The notes under the pieces: model-generated
What the model was told of the DNA's origin: nothing
Databases searched by the model: none
Seen by the model: only the letters and a program-made list of their open reading frames with translations
NCBI RefSeq assembly: GCF_039523175.1
Contig: NZ_BAAAEU010000001.1
Coordinates: 372,001-436,000 of the forward strand
Length of the DNA: 64,000 bases
Origin: Dokdonella_A soli
GTDB taxonomy: Bacteria > Pseudomonadota > Gammaproteobacteria > Xanthomonadales > Rhodanobacteraceae
Direction of reading: 5' to 3'
In this document: positions 1 to 7,411 of the stretch, in pieces
Layout of the letters: each line of letters opens with the position of its first letter
How positions within the stretch are numbered: position 1 is the first letter of the stretch
Position numbers and translations under genes: made by a program

Positions 1-420
1 CTGCAGGACGGCAGCACGCTCGCGCTTTCCGACCTGCGCGGCAGCCACGTCGTCGTCTATTTCTACCCGAAGGACGCCACGCCGGGCTGCACCAGCGAGG
101 CGCACGCATTCCGCGACCTGTACCCGGCATTCCGCAAGCACGGCTGCGAGATCGTCGGGGTCTCGCGCGACTCCGCGGCGTCGCACGTGAAATTCCGCGA
201 CAAGCACGAGCTGCCGTTCCCGCTGGTCGCAGACACCGACGAGACCTGGTGCAACGCGTTCGGCGTGCTCGGCGAGAAGGCGCTCTACGGCCGGCGCTTC
301 ATCGGCGTGATCCGCAGCACCTTCCTGATTGACGCCGACGGTGTGCTCGTCGCCGAGTGGCGCGGCGTCAAGGTGGCCGGCCACGCGGCCGCCGTGCTGG
401 AGCGGCTCACGCACTCGTGA
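1..420 (+). CDS. bcp: Peroxiredoxin, Bcp/PrxQ type (5' truncated by the window edge)
   Basis: The visible 139 residues form most of a thiol peroxidase that reduces hydroperoxides with electrons from thioredoxin. The peroxidatic cysteine lies in the motif PKDATPGCTSE (visible residue 30), and the downstream VIRSTFLIDADG stretch is typical of the family. In E. coli Bcp a resolving cysteine follows five residues after the first; here that position is histidine. Two other cysteines are visible, at 49 in HGCEIVG and at 84 in TWCNAFG; the latter matches the place of a third, non-essential cysteine in E. coli Bcp. The enzyme may therefore use a different resolving cysteine or work as a one-cysteine type. 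The start codon lies outside the window. The last bases of the gene are duplicated just downstream. Confidence 0.93.
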   Translation: MQDGSTLALSDLRGSHVVVYFYPKDATPGCTSEAHAFRDLYPAFRKHGCEIVGVSRDSAASHVKFRDKHELPFPLVADTDETWCNAFGVLGEKALYGRRFIGVIRSTFLIDADGVLVAEWRGVKVAGHAAAVLERLTHS

Positions 421-498
421 TCGTCGTTTCGTTCTGCTGTTCCCGGTTTGCGGCTCACGTACTCGTGATCGTCGCATGGTTCTGCTATTCCTGGTTCC
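403..498. repeat. Imperfect 48-bp tandem duplication across the peroxiredoxin stop codon
   Basis: Positions 403-450 and 451-498 are two adjacent copies of a 48-bp unit beginning CGGCTCACG and containing ACTCGTGATCGTCG. About eight or nine positions differ. The first copy contains the last codons and the TGA of the peroxiredoxin gene; the second carries a non-coding echo of them. No transposon signature is seen, so slippage or unequal exchange is the simplest origin. Confidence 0.85.
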
Positions 499-553
499 CG
501 GTCCGCCCGGCTTCAGCCGCGCGCTCCGCCCTGCCCTCTCTCGAGAATCCCGC

Positions 554-1954
554 ATGACCCGAGGCAAGCGCATCTACGTGCTCGACACCAATGTGCTGAT
601 GCACGATCCGACCTCCCTGTTTCGCTTCGAAGAACACGACGTGTTCATCCCGATGACAGTGCTCGAGGAACTGGATGCCGCCAAGAAAGGCACTTCGGAG
701 ACTTCGCGCAACGCGCGCCAGGTCAGCCGATTCCTCAATGAGCTGATGGTTGCCGGCAACGGCCATCCGATCGAGCAAGGCATCGAACTGCGCCAGCCGC
801 AGGGGCTGCAGCTGGATCGCCGGCCCAAGGCCGGGCGCCTGTACTTCCAGACCACCGCACACGTCGTCGCCGACAAGAGCACGTTGCGCACATTGCCCGA
901 CAACCTGATTCTCGCGTCGGTCGTCGCCTTGCGCGAGGCGCGCCCCAAGGAAGCGGTCGTGCTGGTGTCCAAGGACATCAACCTGCGCATCAAGGCGAAG
1001 ATCTACGCGATCACCGCCGAGGACTACGAGAACGACCGCGCGCTGGATGATTTCAGCCTGCTCTACAACGGACTCGCCGAACTGCCGGCCGATTTCTGGG
1101 AGCGCCATGGCGAGCTGCGCTCCTGGTCCGAGCGCGGCCGCACGTTCTACGAACTCAAGCGCCGCAAGGACGAAGACTGGCACCCGAACCAGAGCCTGTA
1201 CCTGCCCGGCGAGGACGAGGTCGAGCTGCGCGTGCTGCGCCTCGACGGCCCGAAGGCGGTGCTGCAGATCGTCGACGACTACCGCCTCGGTGCCTCGCAC
1301 TCGGTGTGGGGCATCCAGGCGCGCAACCGCGAGCAGAACTTCGCGCTGAATGCGTTGATGGATCCGGAGATCGACTTCGTCACCCTGCTTGGCACCGCCG
1401 GCACCGGCAAGACCCTGCTCGCACTCGCGGCGGGGCTCGCGCAGGTGATGGACCAGCAGCGCTATCGCGAGATCATCATGACGCGCGCGACGGTCTCGGT
1501 CGGCGAGGACATCGGTTTCCTGCCCGGTACCGAGGAAGAGAAGATGACGCCGTGGATGGGCGCGCTGACCGACAACCTCGAAGTGCTGACGAATCCGCAG
1601 GAGGGCGGCGCCTGGGGTCGCGCGGCGACCAACGACCTGCTCGCCTCACGCATCAAGATCCGCTCGATGAACTTCATGCGCGGGCGCACCTTCCTCAGCC
1701 GCTACGTGATCATCGACGAGGCGCAGAACCTGACGCCGAAGCAGATGAAGACGCTGATCACGCGCGCCGGCCCCGGCAGCAAGATGATCTGCCTCGGCAA
1801 CGTCGAGCAGATCGACACGCCGTACCTGACCGAGACGACCTCCGGCCTGACCTACGCAGTCGACCGCTTCAAGGACTGGCAGCACAGCGCGCACATCACG
1901 CTGCGTCGTGGCGAACGCTCGCGTCTGGCGGACTACGCGTCGGAGATGCTGTAA
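554..1954 (+). CDS. PIN-PhoH fusion ATPase (PhoH2/YlaK-like)
   Basis: A 466-residue protein with two parts. Residues about 5-150 form a PIN nuclease domain that begins IYVLDTNVLMHD (first acidic residue D11). Residues about 245-466 form a PhoH-type ATPase with Walker A GTAGTGKT (280-287) and Walker B VIIDEAQ (385-391). Studied members of this fused family act on RNA as ATP-driven helicases and ribonucleases; the function here is inferred from that. The reading frame stays open well upstream, but that part contains the duplicated peroxiredoxin tail and low-complexity Arg/Leu residues, so the ATG at 554, directly before conserved sequence, is preferred. Despite the family name there is no Pho-box-like site before this gene. 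Confidence 0.95.
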   Translation: MTRGKRIYVLDTNVLMHDPTSLFRFEEHDVFIPMTVLEELDAAKKGTSETSRNARQVSRFLNELMVAGNGHPIEQGIELRQPQGLQLDRRPKAGRLYFQTTAHVVADKSTLRTLPDNLILASVVALREARPKEAVVLVSKDINLRIKAKIYAITAEDYENDRALDDFSLLYNGLAELPADFWERHGELRSWSERGRTFYELKRRKDEDWHPNQSLYLPGEDEVELRVLRLDGPKAVLQIVDDYRLGASHSVWGIQARNREQNFALNALMDPEIDFVTLLGTAGTGKTLLALAAGLAQVMDQQRYREIIMTRATVSVGEDIGFLPGTEEEKMTPWMGALTDNLEVLTNPQEGGAWGRAATNDLLASRIKIRSMNFMRGRTFLSRYVIIDEAQNLTPKQMKTLITRAGPGSKMICLGNVEQIDTPYLTETTSGLTYAVDRFKDWQHSAHITLRRGERSRLADYASEML

Positions 1955-1988
1955 CGGGCCACCCGGAACGGGCGACGCGGTGCGCTCG

Positions 1989-3191
1989 TCAGAAGCGCAT
2001 CGCCCAGATCGCCTCGAACTCGAACTGGCTCGCGGTACCGTCGCTGCGCGAAAGATAGCTCGGCATCAGCAGATAGTACGGCGAACTCGCGTAGCTCGCG
2101 GTGAAACTCAGGTTCGAGCTGGCGCCGAAGCCGCGCGACCAACCCAGCGAGATCATGTCGTTCGCAGTCGCCGGAGCGAGCGCATTGGCGAGCAGCGTCG
2201 AGGTCGGGATCGGCTGCTGGCGGGTCGTATAGCGCAACTGCACATCGCCGACGTCCTCGTCGCGCAGGGTCCAGCCGATGCTGTAGACGTTGAGGTCGCG
2301 CCACGCGAACACCGGACTCGAACCATCGCCGAGCAGGGCCAGGAACCGCGTCGGCAGACTCGAGCTCGTGAATGGCTTGATCGCGCTGTACATCACGCGC
2401 TGCACACCGATGTCGACCGCGAACTGCGGTGTCAGCGCATAACTGAGGCCCGCTGTCGCGCTCGCGGGGATGTCGAAATTGCCGGCATCCGCGAAGACGC
2501 CGCGATAGTTCGCGAATGCGCCCATGCCGACCCGCGACTGGTAGCCGACATCCCAGCGCAGACGACTGCCGATCGCACTGCCAACGTCCACGCGCGCGCC
2601 GGCGCCGTACGAACTGTCGCTGAGCCACGGCGGTGGTGGCGCCCAGCCATCGGTGGCCGTCATGCCCAGGCCGAGGCTCGCGAAACGCTGATAGGCAAGC
2701 ACGCCGGTCAGGCGCAGCGTGCCCCGGTCGCCCCAGTCGCTCGCGAGCGTCGGCGCGATGACCGTGCGCTGCAGGCCCGGTTGCGGCACACCGATCAGGT
2801 GCGGACTCGGGTTCGGCAACACGGCCGGCGTGTCGGCGACCGTGCCCGTCGCGACCGAAATGCCGAGCCGCGTCGCCGAGGTTTCCCTGGCCTTGAACAG
2901 CGGCGCGCGCGCGACATCACCGGAATAATTGTCCAACAGCTGCGGCGCGCCATATGAGGGCGGCAGCACCGCCCAGGAGAATTGCGGCGTGATGCTCGAC
3001 AGCGCGTAGTCGTGCCAGCGCCCCAGAACGGGTTCGTCTGCGGCGGCTTCGACTCTGGAGGAGGACGCGGAAGACGCGGCAGCAAGCCCGCCGTCGAAAG
3101 CGACGGCATGCGCCATCAAAGAAAATGGGAGCGCCAGCCCTGCGCTTAGCGCTCCCATCCATCTCCCTGCGATTGCTGTTGCCCGCTGCAT
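1989..3191 (-). CDS. FadL-like outer-membrane beta-barrel protein
   Basis: A 400-residue exported protein. It opens with a signal peptide (MQRATAIAGRW, a hydrophobic stretch, then a MAHA-type cleavage region near residue 29) and ends in phenylalanine after alternating residues (FEFEAIWAMRF), as outer-membrane barrels do. The second half, with segments such as ATAGLSYALTPQFAVDIGVQ and QLRYTTRQQPIP, resembles the FadL/OmpP1 family of long-chain fatty-acid and hydrocarbon channels. The usual N-terminal plug motif of FadL is not obvious, so substrate is unknown. AAGGGG stands before the ATG at 3191. The gene is divergent from thiD across 186 bp. Confidence 0.68.
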   Translation of the reverse strand: MQRATAIAGRWMGALSAGLALPFSLMAHAVAFDGGLAAASSASSSRVEAAADEPVLGRWHDYALSSITPQFSWAVLPPSYGAPQLLDNYSGDVARAPLFKARETSATRLGISVATGTVADTPAVLPNPSPHLIGVPQPGLQRTVIAPTLASDWGDRGTLRLTGVLAYQRFASLGLGMTATDGWAPPPPWLSDSSYGAGARVDVGSAIGSRLRWDVGYQSRVGMGAFANYRGVFADAGNFDIPASATAGLSYALTPQFAVDIGVQRVMYSAIKPFTSSSLPTRFLALLGDGSSPVFAWRDLNVYSIGWTLRDEDVGDVQLRYTTRQQPIPTSTLLANALAPATANDMISLGWSRGFGASSNLSFTASYASSPYYLLMPSYLSRSDGTASQFEFEAIWAMRF

Positions 3192-3377
3192 AGCCCCTTG
3201 CTGCGGTAGTGGAACGGCTGTGGTGTAATCGGTCTCGGATTTTGGCGAAAACGCAACAGAAGTCAAGCGCCGCGTCGATATTCCTTGCGATCGATCGCCG
3301 CCAGCCCATCCAACTCTCGGTTTTTCAATCGTTTCGTCCGCGAAGCGGGTTTGCCTCCAGCGTTGCAAAAATACGAC

Positions 3378-4184
3378 ATGACCTCGAAACGCCTCCCTCG
3401 CCCCATCGCACTCACGATCGCCGGTTCCGACTCCGGCGGCGGCGCAGGCATCCAGGCCGACTTGCGCACGTTCGCCGCTTTCGGCGTTCACGGTACCTGC
3501 GTGATCACCGCGCTGACCGCGCAGAACACGCGTGGCGTGACCGCAATCCATACGCCCCCTCTGGCGACGCTGCGCGCGCAACTCGATGCGGTGCTCGCGG
3601 ATTTTCGTGTCGGCGCGATCAAGATCGGCATGCTGGCGACGCCGGGCATCGCACGCGAAGTGGCCGCAGCGCTCACGCGCCATCCGCGCATTCCGGTGGT
3701 ACTCGATCCCGTACTGGTCGCCACCACTGGCGCAAAACTCGCCAGCAACGACCTCGCCGGAGCGCTGCAAAGGCATCTGCTCTCGCGCGCGGATCTGCTG
3801 ACGCCAAATATTCCCGAAGCCGAGCGGCTGCTCGAACGGTCGATCCGGACCACCGGCGACATGCACGATGCTGCCGCCGCATTGCTGGAACAGGGCGCAC
3901 GCGCGGTGCTGCTGAAGGGCGGCCACCTCGCCGGCAATGAAGTCTCCGATCTCTTGCTGACGAAGGCCGGCGAGCACTGGTTTCACCAGCGGCGCATCCG
4001 CGGCGAGAGCCACGGCACCGGCTGCTCGCTGTCGTCGGCGATCGCAGCCGGCATCGCGAGCGGCCTCTCGCTCGAGGACGCCGTCGAGGAGGCGGTCGGC
4101 TTCGTCCACCGCGCGCTGACGCTGGGCTACCGTCCCGGCAAGGGCGCGCTGCGCGTGCTCGACCATCTTGCAGCCATGCACTGA
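3378..4184 (+). CDS. thiD: Hydroxymethylpyrimidine/phosphomethylpyrimidine kinase ThiD
   Basis: 268 residues, the usual ThiD length. It phosphorylates hydroxymethylpyrimidine and then its monophosphate to give the pyrimidine diphosphate used in thiamine synthesis, in the cytoplasm. Family marks are the N-terminal LTIAGSDSGGGAGIQADL, the VLDPVLVATTGAKL segment and the C-terminal HGTGCSLSSAIAA anion-hole region with its catalytic-type cysteine and glycines. The ATG at 3378 precedes the conserved IALTIAGSD start. No thiamine-pyrophosphate riboswitch could be recognised in the 186 bp upstream, and no other thi gene is nearby. The gene ends 22 bp from the convergent isocitrate dehydrogenase gene. 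Confidence 0.96.
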   Translation: MTSKRLPRPIALTIAGSDSGGGAGIQADLRTFAAFGVHGTCVITALTAQNTRGVTAIHTPPLATLRAQLDAVLADFRVGAIKIGMLATPGIAREVAAALTRHPRIPVVLDPVLVATTGAKLASNDLAGALQRHLLSRADLLTPNIPEAERLLERSIRTTGDMHDAAAALLEQGARAVLLKGGHLAGNEVSDLLLTKAGEHWFHQRRIRGESHGTGCSLSSAIAAGIASGLSLEDAVEEAVGFVHRALTLGYRPGKGALRVLDHLAAMH

Positions 4185-4206
4185 CGCATGGCTGCATTGC
4201 GCTTCG

Positions 4207-5220
4207 TCAGGCGCGCAAGCGCTCGATCAGCGCGTCGGCGAACGAATCGGTCGTGCCGTTGCCGCCGAGATCCGGCGTGACGCGGTCGCGAGTGGTCAAG
4301 GTGGCGCGGATCGCCGTGCGCAGGCGAAGGGCTTCGTCGCCGAACTCCAGGTGATCGAGCATCTGTGCCGCGCCGAGCAGCAGCGCGCAGGGATTGGCGA
4401 TGCCCTTGCCGGCGATGTCCGGTGCGGAACCATGCACGGCCTCGAAGATCGCGGCATCGGCGCCGATGTTCGCGCCCGGCGCGAGGCCGAGGCCGCCGAC
4501 CAGGCCGGCGCAGAGATCGGAAATGATGTCGCCGAACAGGTTCGTCGTGACGATCACGTCGAACTGCTCCGGCCTCATCACCAGTTGCATGCAGGTGTTG
4601 TCGACGATCATCTCGTTGCAGGCGATGTCCGGATACTGCGCGGCGACCTCGCGAGCGACCTTCAGGAACAGGCCCGAGGTCGACTTCAGGATGTTCGCCT
4701 TGTGCACGACGGTGACCTTCTTGCGTCCGGTGCGACGCGCCAGATCGAACGCATAGCGCACGATGCGCTCGGAACCACGCCGCGTGACCTTCTGCGTCAG
4801 GGTCGCGGTCTCGCCATCGGCGGAAACCTGCTGGCCTTCACCGATGTAGGCGCCTTCGGTGTTCTCGCGCACGGTGACCAGATCGACGCCTTCCGGAAAA
4901 CGCGAGCGCGTGTTCGGAAACGAGATCGCCGGACGCACGTTTGCGTACAGATCGAAACGCTTGCGCAGTTCCACGTTGATCGAGCTGAAGCCCTCGCCGA
5001 CCGGCGTGGTCAGCGGGCTCTTCAGCGCGACGCGATGCTTCGTGATCGCATCCAGCGTCGCCTGCGGCAACAGCTCGCCGAATTTCTCCTGTGCGGCAAG
5101 ACCGGCTTCGACGAAGTCGTACTGGAAACCCAGCTGCAGTGTCTCGAGGACGCGCAGGGTCGCTTCCATGATTTCCGGGCCGATGCCGTCGCCGCGGATC
5201 ACCGCAATGGTCTTGCTCAT
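4207..5220 (-). CDS. NAD-dependent isocitrate dehydrogenase
   Basis: A 337-residue member of the isocitrate/isopropylmalate dehydrogenase family that converts isocitrate to 2-oxoglutarate in the TCA cycle. The N-terminus reads IAVIRGDGIGPEI; the substrate loop is GFSSINVELRKRFDLYANVRP, with the SSINV type of phosphorylation-loop region seen in isocitrate rather than isopropylmalate enzymes. Metal-binding aspartates lie in TTNLFGDIISDL, and the cofactor segment is HGSAPDIAGKGIANP, where the Asp-Ile pair favours NAD over NADP. The size matches the short, bacterial NAD-linked form found in Xanthomonas rather than the long E. coli Icd. Isopropylmalate dehydrogenase is less likely because the leu genes are absent nearby. 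Confidence 0.9.
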   Translation of the reverse strand: MSKTIAVIRGDGIGPEIMEATLRVLETLQLGFQYDFVEAGLAAQEKFGELLPQATLDAITKHRVALKSPLTTPVGEGFSSINVELRKRFDLYANVRPAISFPNTRSRFPEGVDLVTVRENTEGAYIGEGQQVSADGETATLTQKVTRRGSERIVRYAFDLARRTGRKKVTVVHKANILKSTSGLFLKVAREVAAQYPDIACNEMIVDNTCMQLVMRPEQFDVIVTTNLFGDIISDLCAGLVGGLGLAPGANIGADAAIFEAVHGSAPDIAGKGIANPCALLLGAAQMLDHLEFGDEALRLRTAIRATLTTRDRVTPDLGGNGTTDSFADALIERLRA

Positions 5221-5447
5221 CAGACGAACTCCGTGCTGCGCGAATCGGGTATCGCGCTCGAAAGAAAACTGGCTGTGTGCCGATCGGTACCGCGGGCGCG
5301 GAGGCGATGGCTGGCGCGGCGGACGCGCCTACTTTGCAAGTTTGCGGCGACCGCGATCGTCGGGATGCCAGGAAAAAACCTTGCGCAAACAAGGTACTCC
5401 TGCACGCCCGACTTGCCCAAGCCCGCAGGGTCGCGCATTATCCGCGA

Positions 5448-6569
5448 ATGTCACCGAGTCGTACAACAAAGCTTGCAGCGCGGATCGCAGGCAGCGCCCT
5501 CGTCTGCGCATTGCTGCTGGCCTGCGTCAGCGCGCAGGCCGCCGACGACGCGACGCCGGAACTGCGCATCCTGCTCGCCACGCCGACGGCGACCATGGTG
5601 CAGCGATCGCCGCAGATCAATCTCTTGGGTACGGCACCGGCGCGCTGCATGCCGACGATCGAGCGCGTAACCCTTGACGGCACCGATCTCAGCGTCGAGC
5701 TGAAGTCGCCGACCACCGGATGCGACAGCCAGCACCCGCTTCCGTTCAATTTGCGCGTCGATCCGACCGCGAGTGCGGGCGTGCCAATCCTGCCGGGGCA
5801 GATCTACCACGTTCGCGTCTATGCGATGAACGGCGCGGCGTCGCTGCTTGCGTTTCACCTGATCGACACCGGCGCGCCCGCATCGGCGCCCACCCCGGAA
5901 AACGGATTCTGGTGGTCGGAAGCCAGTGCCGCGAGTGGTCCGATGTCCGCTGGCAGCGGCGCGAGCATCGAACTGCAGGACGGCCAGCTTGCCGTCGGGC
6001 TGTTCGGATTCGCGGAGTCGGGCGCGCCGACCTGGTATTTCGGCAGCACACGTCCGACCGGACGTGTCGCCACGGTTTCGCTGGTGCAGCTCGCCAACGG
6101 TGACCCGATGTTCGCACCCACCGGTAGCCTGCCGTCTGCGCAAGCCGGTCCGCGCCTCGAGCTCGAGTTCCTGTCGCCGACCCACGCCCGCGCCTATCTG
6201 GTCCGCAGCGAAGGCGGGCGCGACGTCCAGGTCCGCGCGCTGACGCTCGCGCGCTCGCGTTTCGCGACCGGCCCGACCGGCAGCGCCTGGAGCGGTCAAT
6301 GGGTACTCGTTCCCGACGACAACGGTGCGCCACGCATCTTCGAATTCACCGAGCCGAGCAGCCAGGATGCGGAAACCTTCCACCTGGGCGATACGGACAA
6401 CAACGCCAGCCTCGATTGCCGGCTGGCGATTGGAACCCGGCATCCCGAGGTCTGCACGCTTTCGGTTGCGGCAACGCCGATCGCCGACTTCGACCAGGTC
6501 GGCCTCGACCGCCTCAGCGGCCACGGCAGCAATGGCGCGCGAGTGAGGTTGCTGCGGGTGCCGCGCTAG
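5448..6569 (+). CDS. Exported protein of unknown function
   Basis: 373 residues that I do not recognise. The N-terminus is a clear export signal: basic SRTTKLAAR, hydrophobic IAGSALVCALLLACVS, and a possible cleavage after AQA near residue 32. LLLAC could instead be a weak lipobox. The mature part is Asp/Pro/Gly rich, with a FWWSEASAASGP segment and beta-type sequences such as GLFGFAESGAPTWYFGSTRP, suggestive of a repeat-built extracellular or periplasmic beta domain. A cysteine pair (DCRL...EVCTLSV) near the C-terminus could form a disulphide. It stands alone between the divergent isocitrate dehydrogenase and the convergent AhpD-like gene. The ATG at 5448 is chosen because it gives the signal peptide. 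Confidence 0.8.
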   Translation: MSPSRTTKLAARIAGSALVCALLLACVSAQAADDATPELRILLATPTATMVQRSPQINLLGTAPARCMPTIERVTLDGTDLSVELKSPTTGCDSQHPLPFNLRVDPTASAGVPILPGQIYHVRVYAMNGAASLLAFHLIDTGAPASAPTPENGFWWSEASAASGPMSAGSGASIELQDGQLAVGLFGFAESGAPTWYFGSTRPTGRVATVSLVQLANGDPMFAPTGSLPSAQAGPRLELEFLSPTHARAYLVRSEGGRDVQVRALTLARSRFATGPTGSAWSGQWVLVPDDNGAPRIFEFTEPSSQDAETFHLGDTDNNASLDCRLAIGTRHPEVCTLSVAATPIADFDQVGLDRLSGHGSNGARVRLLRVPR

Positions 6570-6579
6570 CAGCTCAGTT

Positions 6580-6948
6580 TCACGGCGGGGCGCCCGCTTC
6601 TGCATTCCTGCCGAGCATCTGGTCGAGGAAATCGACCGCGCGGCGCAGGTGCGGAATCACGATCGATCCGCCGACGACCAAGCCGACGCTGAACACCTCG
6701 AAGAATTCGTCCTCGCTGACGCCGGCCTCGACGCACTGCGCGACGTGATAGCTGATGCAGTCATCGCAACGCAGCACCAGCGAGGCGACCAGACCGAGCA
6801 TCTCCTTGGTCTTCACGTCGAGCGCGCCGGCCTTGTAGGTCTGCGTGTCCAGCGCGAAGAAACGCCGCACGACCTGATTGTCCTGGGCCAGGATGCGCTC
6901 GTTCATGCGCTGGCGGAATGCGGTGAACTCGCCGATGCGATCGCTCAT
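6580..6948 (-). CDS. Carboxymuconolactone decarboxylase/AhpD-like protein
   Basis: 122 residues, all-helical by composition, with the AhpD-type redox motif CDDCISYHV (Cys-x-x-Cys followed by His three residues later). Proteins of this kind have weak thiol peroxidase or disulphide reductase activity, or act as partners of peroxiredoxins. The start ATG at 6948 overlaps the glutaredoxin stop as ATGA, so the two genes are translationally coupled and the pair probably forms a small thiol-redox unit. A substrate cannot be named from the sequence. Confidence 0.9.
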   Translation of the reverse strand: MSDRIGEFTAFRQRMNERILAQDNQVVRRFFALDTQTYKAGALDVKTKEMLGLVASLVLRCDDCISYHVAQCVEAGVSEDEFFEVFSVGLVVGGSIVIPHLRRAVDFLDQMLGRNAEAGAPP

Positions 6949-7208
6949 TTCGCGGCATCCACCAGTTCGCCCAGGCGGCCGCCGCGATCGGCCACGACGA
7001 GATCGTCGTAGCCGCCGATGTGCACGCCGTTCACAAAGATCTGCGGCACGGTGCGTCGCCCGAGGCTGCGCGAGAGCATCTCCTCGCGACGCGCGGAATC
7101 GTGGTCGATGCGGATTTCCTCGTAATCGAGGCCCTTGTGCTTCAGGAAATTCTTCGCCATGACGCAGTAAGGGCAAATCGCCGTGGTGTAGATCTCAACG
7201 CGGTTCAT
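6945..7208 (-). CDS. grxC: Glutaredoxin 3
   Basis: 87 residues, the normal length for a dithiol glutaredoxin of the GrxC type. The active site is CPYC (in TTAICPYCVMAKNFL), with TVPQIFVNGVHIGGYDDL carrying the cis-proline and the glutathione-binding GG-D segment. It reduces protein and glutathione mixed disulphides in the cytoplasm. The ATG at 7208 gives MNRVEIYTT, the usual family start. It is the first gene of a two-gene unit with the AhpD-like protein. Confidence 0.95.
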   Translation of the reverse strand: MNRVEIYTTAICPYCVMAKNFLKHKGLDYEEIRIDHDSARREEMLSRSLGRRTVPQIFVNGVHIGGYDDLVVADRGGRLGELVDAAK

Positions 7209-7411
7209 CCACCTGTTTCCGTACGGAAAAACAATGCGGCAAAGAGTGCGGCCAGTACGGGCGAGTTGCAAGTTCACGGTCGCGGGCGGATCACGGATGA
7301 ACGCGCACTGAGCGCCGCCCGCACGTCCACCTGCGAATGTGCAAACCAGGTGGCGGTGGAAACCATGCCGCGCTAATGTGGTCCGAAGCGAGTCTTTCCG
7401 TTGGTATTGCC

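Noticed and set aside
1908..2957. A long plus-strand open frame of about 350 codons opposite the FadL-like gene
   Set aside because: Rich in Arg and Ala with no domain, and antisense to a gene with a signal peptide and barrel end. Such frames are expected in high-GC DNA.
3192..3377. A thiamine-pyrophosphate riboswitch before thiD
   Set aside because: No CTGAGA-type conserved core could be found in the 186 bp.
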